NCBI GenBank assembly: GCA_002105175.1
Contig: MCGE01000019.1
Span: forward strand, 124,001-188,000
DNA: 64,000 nucleotides
Source: Absidia repens
Taxonomy: Eukaryota > Mucoromycota > Mucoromycetes > Mucorales > Cunninghamellaceae
Direction: 5' to 3'
Shown: positions 12,055 through 23,141 of the stretch, one piece after another
Numbering within the stretch: position 1 is the first letter of the stretch
How the letters are laid out: the number at the start of each line of letters is the position of its first letter
Program-made: the position numbers and the translations under genes
The notes under the pieces: generated by a model
Database searches by the model: none
Told to the model about the DNA's origin: nothing
What the model saw: the letters and a program-made list of their open reading frames with translations, nothing else

Positions 12055-12592
12055 GTGTATGTGTATGTATCAGCGTATGAGTGTATGTGTATAAAAGAAT
12101 AAAAGATAGAGTATGGGTATTTGAAGGATGGAAGAAGAAAAAGAGAGAGGGGAAAAAAAAAGGAACTGATCTCCAGCCCAAATGGTCAAGACCGGAGTTG
12201 TAAAATAAGCGAATGAGAAGATCGAGTTTTTTATAGTAAAATGTATAGAATATTGAACCAACATACCTGCAGTGCTGAACGTATCAATACATAGTACCGC
12301 ACAAAGTATGTTATTTTTAAAAATCCAGTGGTGATACATATTATCTTGTGGTTTTCTACCATAGCGCATTGACATGGGATAATCTAGGAATTATTGTTAT
12401 GAGATTAAAAAAGAAAAAACTACATTTTTCAGCTGAAAATCGCCCCTACATTGGTAACACAGTCAGCAGCACCTGGCTGTATAAATTCGCGGCATCTGTA
12501 AATTAATCCTCTCTCTTTCTCTTTCTCTCACACATACTCTCCCTTCCTTTTTTACGAAACACATATTCTTTATATTCAACTTTTAATACTCT
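12055..12592. promoter_or_regulatory. Divergent promoter region DENND6 / membrane protein
   Basis: Head-to-head spacer of 538 bases. GGCTGTATAAATTCGCGG at about 12475-12492 carries a TATA box on the plus strand, about 110 bases before the plus-strand ATG. It is followed by a CT-rich stretch (12508-12545) typical of a transcription start in these fungi. A short minus-strand frame in this spacer lacks motifs and is not called. Confidence 0.55.
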
Positions 12593-14009
12593 ATGACTTT
12601 TTCTGAAAACGATCAAGAAGAGTCGTTTATGCGATTCCAACCATTAAACAACGATAAACGAACAAGCAATAACAAAACCCCTTCAACTGCCCCTAAGAAA
12701 CGATACTCTCACCCTTACCCCTCATCATCACCACCACCCGAACCCAACCAAACAAACACCAATGAATTCTCTTGGCCTATACTACTAGCTATTGTCCCAA
12801 CGCTCGGTACCTTCTTTGCTGGAAGCGCTGAAATTTGGAGTGACTTCGTCATGATTCTACTGATACTCTACTATGTGTATAAATGGATGACAGGTAAAAA
12901 AAGAAGACTGACGAGGGGGGGGGGCAAAACAAAAGATGGTTTCAATACTCAATAACAGCAACAACAACAAACAACAAACAAACAAATAATATCATATCAT
13001 CTGATTCCCATTCTTTTTCTTTATCTTAGTACCTTGGTCGTATTATGAAAGTGCAAGAAGTCGACGATTGATTCATTTTAACGCCACGTATCACAATTCA
13101 TCAATTGCGACAGACGATAACAAGAAGGGAAAACAATCATCATCTTCTGCAGCATGGTTACGCCAAGAACAAGTAGCGAACGAACTTCGACGACATGAAT
13201 TGATTGGTTTGATTTGGGTACTTGCTTCGCCTGCTGTAGCTGGTTATACTTTACAATTCAGTCGCTACTTCCTCAGTGATTACGAACGGTACATGAGTTC
13301 ATTCAATGTGGCTGTATTTGTTTTGGCGGCGTCTCTGAAACCTCTCTCGCACGTGATGCTCCTTTTGCGCGAACGCACTATGTATCTGCAAAGCGAAATA
13401 CAAATCAATGAAACACAGGTCCAACGATTGCAAAAGAAACTCGACATTATGGAAGATGAACTCTACTCTTTGAAACAAGCCTTTGCCACCAAGAAAGATC
13501 TGGGTCAAGTTGCCGATAATCTCAGTCCAACGATTCAACAACTCACCAAAGCTATTCGACGATTTGAAAAGAAGGAACAACTTTTGCGCTCTTGGTCAGA
13601 AGACAAGTTTACGTTTATTGACGAAAAGGTGCATGAATTCGATCAATTTATTTGCTACAAAATCGATCAAGATCAACGCATGGCCAAGAATTCAACTATT
13701 GCGACTTTGGTTTTGTTACCTATCAACATTGCCGTCTGGATGATCAGTAGTATGACAGGTCTTCTTCCAGTCCCACGTGCTCTTCTTGGTGCTGCTCCGT
13801 CCAATGCTGGCAATGGCACCTCTACTTCTTACGACTTACCATCTATATCTTCGACGCCCGCATCCCACAAACCTTTGACCCATAAATCTTCTTCGTCTTC
13901 TCTACGCAATGGTCGATCATCTGCTGTTATGGACCCTGGAAAACATTTGACTCGTTCCGATTTAGTCACTTGCCCCACAACACCCGATCCTACCAATATA
14001 GTCTATTGA
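12593..14009 (+). CDS. Coiled-coil membrane protein, uncharacterised fungal family
   Basis: Two exons, spliced G|GTAAAA...CTTAG|TA so that KWMT continues as VPWSYYESARSRRL. About 420 residues. The N-terminus is disordered (Pro/Asn/Ser). A hydrophobic segment follows (WPILLAIVPTLGTFFAGSAEIWSDFVMILLILYYVYKW). The middle part, HELIGLIWVLASPAVAGYTLQFSRYFLS and FNVAVFVLAASLKPLSHVMLLL, gives further membrane segments. A long coiled coil (INETQVQRLQKKLDIMEDEL) leads to a last hydrophobic segment, IATLVLLPINIAVWMISSM. The tail is Ser/Thr-rich. The pattern resembles a conserved but uncharacterised fungal membrane family known from yeasts and moulds; function unknown. The ATG at 12593 follows the TATA box and CT-rich leader. 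Confidence 0.82.
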
Positions 14010-15284
14010 TTAGTCTAGTCCCTTTTTTTTATATTATCAACTGAATATTCTTATTATTCCCATATTTTACCATATCCACATCCCCCATTTTAGTATACTT
14101 ATTATTTATTATGCCTTCCTTTGTTTAGTATTATATATATTCTTCTCATCATTATCATTCATCCCCTTCATTCTTAACTTAGCTTCTCCGCCACAGCAGA
14201 AAGATCCTTTACTTCCCCACATTACTATTATTTATTATTCTCGTTTCCCTCTTATCATTCTTATCCTCTTATTATGCAATAAAAATTCTTTTATATCATC
14301 ATTGTCTTTTTGTGCTTTTTTTTTTGTCTCGCAATTGTCACACCATATTTAATTAAATACCAGAACTAAAAAAAAAAAAGAACAACAATAAGCATGTGTC
14401 AATGAATACAATATGAAAAAGCATATGAAGGAAAATATGTGTAACAATCAAATCATCGGGATCCTTTTCGTTTCAAGTGGAGACAATCGTGTAGACAGAT
14501 GGGGTCTTTCCGCTATTGACGTGACTTGAGACTGAAGGGGGGAGGTCAATCATCATTATCAGCCAAGCTACTTATTTTACCACTCACTCATGAATGTCAA
14601 GCCAAAATCTCCATGTGGTTTTGATGCCCTTTTTTTTTTTTTTGAAGAATGTTATCCCCTTTCTTCAAATTGATGCATTACCAACTAAATCAAAGTCCCT
14701 TATTCCTTTGTACCTTTGTCATTATTACTGCCCACTCATTTACATCTATAGTATTATGTATTATTCTTTGTATCATTACTGTTTACAGTACTATATTACA
14801 TAGCATTCAATTTATTTCAAATAGGATACCTGATGTATGCAGTCTATCATAATCAAAGAAGGTAAGCTATTCCATGGAGAGGGACAAACTACTGTACAGT
14901 AGAGATAAACCAGGCCTAATTGTTCTACGCTGAGTCTAAAATTCTCATCTTAAGAAAAGCACCATACTGCCAATATGAATGGTGATGGTTGCTTTAAAAG
15001 GAAGAGGGAGCCATGATGCCACCGCTGTTGAATGGCGACGTATGTATTAATACAAGAAAACCACCATGTTGCTCATACCGTATACTGTTGATATGTTGTA
15101 AAAAAAAAAAAAGTGGAGGGAGGGGGTCTTTTTCGTATCGATTAAGATGAATGGGGAAAGAAAAATTCACAGATACAATGGATATAGCAAGTTGATTCGA
15201 TTTTGCTGGCTGTAAACTTCGTCAGTTTTCGAGGAGCTCTAGATAGCTGATAGGACTCCAGATTGGTTGTAAACTCATTTCCAA
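14010..15284. other. Gene-free spacer with 14-bp palindrome
   Basis: The 3' UTR of the membrane-protein gene has several polyadenylation-like signals up to 14290. AT-rich sequence follows. CTACTGTACAGTAG at 14889-14902 is a perfect palindrome. A15 and G-rich runs occur near 15100-15126. The segment 15185-15240 resembles 1790-1850. No gene is supported. Confidence 0.45.
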
Positions 15285-16015
15285 TTCCGACCACGTGAAT
15301 TTTTCTCCCACTTTTTATTTTGTGGCGCTCCTTCTTCCTTTTCCCATTTCCTTTTTTTTCACCATTCAACTTCTATGAGGTTCTTTTGGACATAGATTAG
15401 TGTCAAGACTAGTTTAGAAGCATCTTCAGCTCAGGGATTACAAGATGCATGGGGAAACCCTTTCATTTTGGATTCAGGATTTAGAATCACCATTAGTTGC
15501 CTCTTTGGAGCCTTCATTAGCTTAGTATAGTGTTAGTTTGCCCAAGTTTGTATATACAACTGAATAAAATATATTTTTTTTTACTTGCTTCAATGAAAAT
15601 TGTCTCAATGGTCTTTCTCATGTATTGTGCAATATATCCCTTTTATACCATCATCACCCTTTTTGATTAGCGTTGACTGTTGCTGTGTTACAATAACAGT
15701 TGCTCCATTAGTTTTGCAAATGCAAATGCATTATACAATATACGAGCACCCATTTTTCATTCCACCCTTTAGATAAGAGCTAGCCATTCCTTAGGTCTCT
15801 TTCTAGACTCCCTCATTCTACCTTCGTTAGTCCTCTTGTTGGAATTAATCATCTCTTTTAGTTTTACTGAGTCTAACATATTGTTTCAAGAAAATATTAT
15901 TCATTTTATCAACATCCTCTAACCTATTATATAGTAAATAAACAAGGACTTTATTATAGCTGTTTTGTGAATGTCTTATCGTACATAGGCTTTCTAGCTC
16001 ATCCACTATGACTAT
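15285..16015 (+). repeat. Dispersed repeat, copy 2
   Basis: It begins with TTCCGACCACGTGAATTTTT, then a T/CT-rich tract ending CACCATTCAACTTCTATGAG, TAGATTAGTGTCAAGACTAG, and the core AGCTCAGGGATTACAAGATG followed by CATGGGGAAACCCTTTCATT. Downstream are TGAATAAAATAT, a second TTTGATTAGCG block, TTTAGATAAGAG, and TTCTAGCTCATCCACTATGA. The same blocks in the same order occur at 27.6, 52.7 and 56.5 kb and inverted at 35.2 kb. It has no open reading frame. Confidence 0.85.
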
Positions 16016-16787
16016 TTTCCTCCCAAAGCCCAGTGATTGTTTGGCAATCTTTGTTACTTGATATCAAACACGGTCACACCACTAATCGGCCCAACTATTT
16101 ATGAAGCGAAGTTATGTCGGGCGTGTAATCTTCGCTATAGTGTACGGTAGCGGATTTTCTCGCTGCTTTCTGCTCACGCACGCATTGTCATAATAAAAAG
16201 AAAAGTATTTCAAGGGCGATTCCACCATGCATACCAATGTGCCCAACAGTCTTCCCGTCGCTATAAGCCCATCCTCATCACAACCGAGAAATTTTAGATT
16301 ACATGATATGGGTTGTTATTTTGGTTATGCTACTATACTGTATTGAAATCAATCAGCTAAAGGCTTGCGTCTACTAGGCTAGACATTCCGATATTTTTTA
16401 CTTTTTGTTTACAGTGAGAGGAGGGCCTAATTTTAGCAGACGCCCTATCTTTTTTTTTTTTTTTTTTTTGGTTCGGGGTATATAATTTACCAATTTGGAA
16501 ACGAGAAGCCCCGGACTCTAATTTTTTTTAAAGAACTGGGTACCTGAAATCAATTCAAGTTTTTGTGGATCCTCCACCAAATTCAAGCATCGGTGGAGAA
16601 ATGATGGTCGATGATTGGCTTGTTTCAATTACAAGAAGCTCCCACAAAAGGAAATGTGCACTGACCGGGATTTCAAACGTTGTTGGTGGGTGGGGTTCAG
16701 GTAAAGCAGTACCTTGACATAAAACCAACCATCCATCATTGATCTCTTGTTTCTTTCCCTTCTCTATCCATCCATCCATTATTAAAC
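16016..16787. other. Spacer and TCTP promoter region
   Basis: Contains a short hairpin at about 16103-16135 (GCGAAGTTA pairing with TAA(T)CTTCGC), a T22 tract near 16450-16470, and a pyrimidine-rich stretch with a CCAT repeat (16751-16780) just before the TCTP start. That stretch is consistent with a pyrimidine-rich leader as in translation-machinery genes. Confidence 0.4.
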
Positions 16788-17640
16788 ATGCTTTTGTACC
16801 GTGATATCCTTGCTGGTAAGTAATTATCCATGCCAAACGAATACTTGTGGATTACCCTTTAAATGGATACACTTTATATGCAACGCTGACTTTTTTTTTT
16901 CTTTTCTTGGGTGGAATATCTAGGCGACGAATTGTTCTCTGATGCCTACGTAAGTGATCAACTGGCTATGTCTGATAAAATTCTTCCCATTGCTTACTTG
17001 GCTGACGTTATTTTTATTTATTTATATTAGCCCATCACTCCTGTCGATGACATTGCCTATGAAGTTGACTGCGCTGTAAGGACACAAAAGTAACGCGGAC
17101 ACGGCTGATACAAAATACACTCTTACTGACCTTCTCCTTTTTGTTATATAGATGGTTACTATTGCTGATGGTGAAGTCGACATCGGTGCCAACCCTTCTG
17201 CCGAAGGTGGTGAAGAAGCTGCCGAAAGCACTGCCCAAACTGTCAACAACGTCATCTACTCCTTCCGTTTGTCTGAAACCTCTTTCGACAAGAAGTCCTA
17301 CATGACTTATATCAAGGGTTACATGAAGTCTGTCAAGGCCAAGCTTGCTGAAACCAACCCCGAACGTGTTCCCGTTTTTGAAGCCAAGGCTACCACTTTG
17401 ATCAAGAAGATTTTGGGTAGCTTCAAGGACTACGAATTCTACGTTGGTGAAAGCATGGATCCCGATGGTATGGTTGCTTTGTTGAACTACCGTGAAGATG
17501 GTGTTACTCCTTACTTCACTTTCTTCAAGGATGGTCTCAAGGAAGAAAAACTTGTAAGTACTTGGCGTAGAGAGACTGACTGTGTATGATTCACGAACCG
17601 GATAGCCTTGACTGACTTTTTTTTTCTATTTCTATAGTAA
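16788..17640 (+). CDS. TMA19: Translationally controlled tumour protein homologue
   Basis: Exons encode MLLYRDILAG, DELFSDAY, PITPVDDIAYEVDCA and a long fourth exon. This reproduces TCTP from its N-terminus (family: MIIYKDVFTNDELCSDSY). The fourth exon contains DIGANPSAEGG (where the family has the IGANPSAEG signature), then SFDKKSYMTYIKGYMKSVKAKL, the second signature-like region, and ENMDPDG-like ESMDPDGMVALLNYREDG. It ends YFTFFKDGLKEEKL, with a total of about 170 residues. The last intron (GTAAGT...CTATAG) is followed at once by TAA at 17638-17640, so the stop codon sits alone at the start of the last exon. TCTP/Tma19 is an abundant, ribosome-associated, stress-responsive cytosolic protein that interacts with eEF1A-type factors. 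Confidence 0.95.
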
Positions 17641-18596
17641 ACTGTTTCCTCTTCTGCTGTAATATGGATGTGCTTGGTATTAGTTTAGTTTGCTATTATT
17701 TTTTATGGAATCACTTCAAATAAATCGAATGTACCTATCTACTATGTGTTTTTTGCTGATTGCGTTTAATAATGATGTGCTGCGCTGTAGCATGTAAATT
17801 ATGAATGATTATCTTTTTTTTTTTTTTTTTTTTTGTTCCATCACCACATCGACCTTCCCATTCTATTATTTTGCTTTATTTTCCATCCCTTCTTCCATTT
17901 TCGTCTTTCTCTTTCGCATCCTGACGTTATCCTTCTGGAATTTTTTGGTTTACTTTTTGTCCCGCCTTCCTTTCTTCCTTCCCAAGCTGATGTCAATTAA
18001 ATTCCATTGAAATAACGCACTGAAACACGAATATGATGCGACTTATTGGCAGCGGATGAAAAACTGGTTAGATTAGTGGTAATGTTAGTTTGTATTTCGA
18101 TAGTTAGTTAGTGTTTAGGTATTCGTGGGACATATGCCTTAATTTTTGTCAATAAAAACTACTGGTGCATTTTGGTTTTTAGTCAATATAATTTTGTAGC
18201 AATTTCCTTTTGTTTTTTAAAAAAATGGATTGGGGTCCTCCCAATAGGGTTATTTATTTGAATGATGGTGATAAGGCCAATAGTTAAATCGCGGTAAATC
18301 GATGTATTCCTGTTCGCCCTTTTATTATTTATTATGCTGCGTTTTTGAGGTCAGCGGGACCTTTTCTTCAGAATATTTATGCCATGTGACTCGGGTGCCA
18401 ATTGAATTCTGGGCAAATAGTGCTTGATGGAGATGGTTCGCGTTTCAACCAAAGCGGCGTTTAAAAGCTTATTCTTTTTTTGCGGGACCAAATTCTTTTG
18501 CACCAAAAAAAAGCTTCTTTTTCTTCCCCTTATTGTTATATATTCTCTTCCTTTTATTCATCTTCTTTACTATCGATAATGCACTAATACAAAACC
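17641..18596. other. Spacer between TCTP and BRCT gene
   Basis: TCTP 3' UTR with AATAAA-like signals, a T22 tract near 17813-17834 and a CT-rich block. It ends with a CT-rich promoter leader (about 18515-18570) before the next ATG. No gene is seen. Confidence 0.45.
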
Positions 18597-21140
18597 ATGC
18601 CTGTGAATTCTTCATCGCCTACTCCATCACGACCTTCTTTGCCAAACACCAGTCTGCGAAGACGTTTGGTCAATCGAACACCCGATAAAGAACCTACCAG
18701 CCCACCACCACCTTTTCCATTATTCCAAATTAACCCCACCCTCACCATTACTAAAGCACCGTCAGAAGCTCACATTCCTGCTACACCATTACCACCTACT
18801 ACATTAAAGACAACTCAAAGAGCTTCCTCTCCTGCAGCTTTTAACGAAACAGGTCAGGGCGCTATTGACTGTTTGAAAGGTGTTGTCGCTTACCTTGATA
18901 TTCGGTAAGAGAAAGCGTATTGTCTTTGTTATAGGCTAACTAACGTCGTATGTTTATTTACCTCTAGGACGGAGGATGGTGCTGACGTCTCCGCAAATTT
19001 TGAAGAAGATTTAAAAAAGATGGGTGCCAAGGTAGGAAAGAGTAAACGATAGTTGAAATTATATGTATGATTATTAACAGCTTTTGGACGTGTTTGCGTT
19101 TGTGATTTTATTTTGAAGTAGATACGGAAGACATTTGCTGGTAATATTTCCCCTTCCCCTTCAATCAAAATAGCCACTTGTCGCTCAACTGCTTACATTT
19201 TGTATTGTTTAGCTTCTGTCACTCATTTAATATACAAGAACGGCTCCGCTTTCAACATAAAGAAGGCTATTTTCAACAAAAACTGCAAAATTGTCAACTT
19301 ATTATGGGTAACCAATTGCAAAGTGAATGGAAAATATCTACCGGAAGACAAATACCTGATCGATCATCCTGAAAACTTACTGCTATCGGCAACAAAACGG
19401 CGCAAGTGCATGGAACCTGGGCAAGTCAAAACATTAATGTTAGACCGACCACCGGATACTTCAGGTAATTTGTTAAAGCACAAATGATACATACATGGAT
19501 TGCAAAGCAACTAACACTTTTTTGATATAAATCCATTCAAAAGCCTGCAAAAGACTAGCTTCTATCGATTGTCCTTCACGCCAATCTACCAAACGATCTA
19601 AACTACTATCCAATAAGCAATCCCTCTCAGCCGATATTAAAGGACAAAAGCCCACGTTACACCGGAAAGTTTCCGCCATCATTTCCAAGGAATCAACAAG
19701 CAGCCATCACAACAAAGCAATCGATAAAAGTGAACCTCAAGAACAAGGCGATATGAACTCGAATGACGACATGAAGAACTACGGCTCCGGCGCTTTGGAC
19801 TCACAACAACATCAGCAGGGCAGTACTATTGGCGGTGAAGACGAATCTATGATGAACAAAGAATCAGGAATGATTTCCAAACCCAGGTCTCAAATGGATT
19901 CCAATACCAAGTACAATAGTCCTGATCACCATCTACCTCAGATATCACAACGACCTCAAGTAAATCAGGAAATAAAGGCCGGATTTTATATTGGGGATCG
20001 GTCATCGTCGTCAAAATCAAAAGTATTGCCACCAAGATCGCTACGTACAACCTCATCCACATTGACCATTGCAGAACCCATGAAGTCACCAACATTTATT
20101 CGACGGCGACAACGTGCACTCCATAGCCAAACCTCTATTGTAGCATCCACTTCCAGCAATTCCAGCGCCACTATCATGCCTTGCTCTTCCAGCACGCCTA
20201 CAACGCCGACACCGTCATCAATTGCCCCACCTAGTCAGCTACCTCAGGGTGTCAATACTTCGATCTGCCCAAATAATGATGCCACCCCTACTATTGTTTT
20301 GACTGGCATGACCCTGAAGCAAAAAAAGAAATGCGCCAAGATTATTGAAAATTTAGGAAAATATCAACTGGCACCCACGTAAGTTTAATTGACTCCATTT
20401 CTCTTTGTCTTTCAAAGGAAAAGGCTCAATATCCTGACTCTATGGTTTTTTTTTATCTTAATAATAGTGTGGATAAAACTACGACTCATGTTATCGGTAA
20501 GGCGTTTTTCTCTCTTTTTATTCAACAACTGTGATTACTTACGATACTAGACTGATACAATATATATTTTTAGTTGAATGTCAAAGACGAACACTATCTG
20601 TAATTTTGGGGCTCCTTCATGGTGTTTGGATGGTTACCACAGATTGGTAAAAAAAAAAAAAAAAAAAAAAAAAAAGGTAGCGAACAATCTTACCAAAAAA
20701 CATTTATACTTTTAAGGCTTCTCGATAGCGACAAGTCTAGCAAATATCTCGACGAAATTAAATATGAAGCCACTTATTTCTTTCCCCGTGCAACCGCTGC
20801 TCGACGGCACGATCCTCTCTTACCTTCCAATATTAGCATATACATTCATTCTTCTTCATTGATCAATGACCTTGCTTGTCAGCTAATTGTCAAATGTGGG
20901 GGACAGACTGTGACACGGTTAGAAGAAGCGGATATTGTGGTTAGCAATTCGCCCCTGGAATGCACGACAATTACTGTGACTGATGATTGGATCTTGGACT
21001 CTATCGAACAATGGCAATGTAAGTTATACATAGGAAAGCTAATGTATAGATAAGAAAAATGGAAGCATTATTGACAAGGGTTTTTTATTCTTCATTGAAC
21101 AGATCTAGCAACAAGCAAATATTCCCCTCTCTCCGTCTGA
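18597..21140 (+). CDS. Microcephalin-like protein with three BRCT domains
   Basis: Multi-exon gene. A Pro/Ser-rich N-terminus leads into BRCT 1 (LKGVVAYLDIR, EDLKKMGAKIRKTFAASVTHLIYKNG, NCKIVNLLWVTNCK, then KRRKCMEPGQVKTL). The trailing RRKCMEP matches the KKRKCMQP that follows BRCT 1 in animal microcephalin. A long Ser/Thr/Gln-rich linker contains KRLASIDC. Next are two tandem BRCT modules: LTGMTLKQKKKCAKIIENLG...VDKTTTHVIVECQRRTLSVILGLLHGVWMVTTDW, and ISIYIHSSSLINDLACQLIVKCGGQTV...TDDWILDSIEQW. Splicing T|GTAAGT...AACAG|AT at about 21019-21102 yields the end QYLATSKYSPLSV with TGA at 21138-21140. Reading through instead gives a slightly different short tail. Microcephalin acts in DNA-damage signalling and chromosome condensation. 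Confidence 0.8.
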
Positions 21141-21778
21141 CTGGTAGTATAGTGAATATCCATTTATCATTAGCCGTTAGTTTATATACCATGCAATATT
21201 TTGCTTCTACATATTTTAGCTTACAGAAAAAAAAAAATTCAATTCTTCAAGCTATCTTTGAGATATCTTGGCGAAAATATAATAAACATAGCAACAATTG
21301 TTTTATTGTCTCGTTATATAATAAAATATCTACTGCAAACAAACAAACGACCGTATAAATGGGAGGGCGAAGGATGATAATAATGCTAGTCTGGGATTGG
21401 GAATTCGAAAAGAGAACAAGTGAAGTGGAATGACAGAGCAAAGTGTGTATGATTGAACTGGTCAAGGTTCGTGACACAGTGTCATGCAGTACTGTCCAGT
21501 ACGTACAGTGCGCGCAGTAAATGGCGATTGAAAACGAAGACAAAAAAACTGAAGATTGATCACAATCAATTCATCTGCTTGAAATAAATAAGCAAAATGC
21601 ATTGCCAAAAAAACCAAACAATTGAGTAGACGTATTTTTTTTTATTGATATTATCAGAAAACGTAAAAGAGGTTGGGTGATATTGTTAAGCAAAAGTGTT
21701 TGTGGGTGGATGGATGTGGGGATGGGGTAGAGGGGTATTTGTGATAAAACTAAACTACTAAACTATGTTCATTCCCGT
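21141..21778. other. Convergent 3' spacer
   Basis: Lies between the convergent BRCT gene and VPS2. It holds the inverted repeat GACACAGTGTC near 21472-21482 and GTACTGTCCAGTAC at 21489-21502, related to palindromes at 14.89 and 52.45 kb. Frames in both directions lack motifs and are not called. Confidence 0.45.
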
Positions 21779-22768
21779 CGCAGGTTGTCTAAACGAGCCT
21801 GTAAAGCAGCATCATCAGCAGAGAGTCCACCTTCCGCCTGAGCCACGCGTTCAGTTGTAGCTACTGGTGATGCTTGTTTGATCCCAGTAGGTGCTTCGAC
21901 AAGCTAGAAAACAAAAAAGAAGGGTGTGAGACAGGTATTGAATACGTCGAAAATGTACTTTGTTATGTTTTTCATGATATATACCTCTTGATTCAAGCTA
22001 ATGCCAATTTCGTCCAAGACCTTGTTGACTATTTCCTCGCTTTCCACTTCATCATCATCTTCTTCCATGGCATCATCAATAGCGTCACCCATCATTTCAT
22101 CCTTCATATCCATCAATTCGCTTTCTTTTTCAAATTCCATCATAATTTTTTGAATTTGAGGAAGGTTCATTTGTCGATTCATAGAAGACATTGCTTTTGT
22201 GGCACCACGCATAGCATCAGCCATTTGTTGATTGGATCGAAGAGTCTAAAAAAAGGGACAAGTAAGACTAACAGTACAATCACTTTCAGCCAGTAGCCCT
22301 TGTCCAAAAATAATCAGATTACCACATTGTTATCATTACCTGAATACGCAAGCCAACAGCCTGAAGTTGAGTTTTCATTTGGTAAAACTTCTGAATATAT
22401 CGTCGGGTCCGTACTAGGTCCTTAGCCATGACCTTGGCGGCACTCTATCAGTAATAACAAAACATACAAGTGAGTTTTCAGGAGTTAGTAGTCTCAAATT
22501 TTCTTACCATCTGATTAGCTTTGGCGGATTTTTTGATGTCAGAGATGAGTATCTTTTCTTGTCGTTCCAAGCGTTCTCTTTCACGATCCAATTCCCGTTG
22601 TGCTTTTGTGATACTTCGTTGATGTTGTCGAAGCATTTCAGCTGGTGTTTTTCGACGGCCAAAGAGTGATTCCTAGAACAATAAATATAGAAAAAAAAAC
22701 AGATATATTAGTGAGTACCACTTGTACCAACGTTTTCCCAAGTAAGATATTAAATATATTACCAACAT
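21779..22768 (-). CDS. VPS2: ESCRT-III subunit Vps2/CHMP2
   Basis: Five exons. The first contributes only ATG TTG. The second continues ESLFGRRKTPAEMLRQHQR, the Vps2/CHMP2 N-terminus, followed by a basic helix rich in Arg/Glu. Then come KDLVRTRRYIQKFYQMKTQLQ, NQQMADAMRGATKAMSSMNRQ, QKIMMEFEKESELMDMKDEMM and the acidic DAIDDAMEEDDDEVESEEIV. The C-terminal SADDAALQARLDNLRRE fits the MIM1 motif (helix ending L..RL..LR) that binds Vps4. Vps2 caps Snf7 filaments on endosomes for multivesicular-body sorting. It is head-to-head with VPS53, 373 bases apart. Stop TGA at 21779-21781. Confidence 0.93.
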
Positions 22769-23141
22769 GATAAGTAAGTCGAAATCAGCGAGGAAAGCAA
22801 GAAGAGAAGAAAAATAAAAAAAAAAATCGAAACTGAAGGCGGATATTGAAAATAACCTCCCAACCAATTTTTGCCAAGGGCTGCACGAAGATCGACTTGC
22901 TGTATAAATGAAGACGAGGTTAAAAATTGTGTCTTATCCCAAGAAAGAGACCTTTTAAGTATATTGAAAACGTACAAAGGATGAGTTGTACAATAAACTA
23001 GTAGAAGTGTTATAAATCAATACAGGGCAAAATGGCATATCGGAGTTTCCACTCGACCAATAAAAGAAATTAAAATTGCTCTCAATTCTTTTTCGTTGTC
23101 GCTCTTCCATTTTATTTTTTATTGTATACAAATTCTCATAC
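22769..23141. promoter_or_regulatory. Bidirectional promoter VPS2 / VPS53
   Basis: Only 373 bases separate the start codons of two endosomal-traffic genes pointing apart, so their regulatory elements must overlap. No clear TATA box is visible on either strand. AT-rich tracts lie near 22805-22830 and 23100-23125. Confidence 0.5.

Noticed and set aside
12070..12375. Minus frame of 101 codons in the DENND6 promoter spacer
   Set aside because: Low complexity, no family match, and it lies across a TATA and CT-rich promoter region.
13299..13580. Minus and alternative-plus frames inside the coiled-coil membrane protein gene
   Set aside because: They are shadows of the coiled-coil coding sequence.
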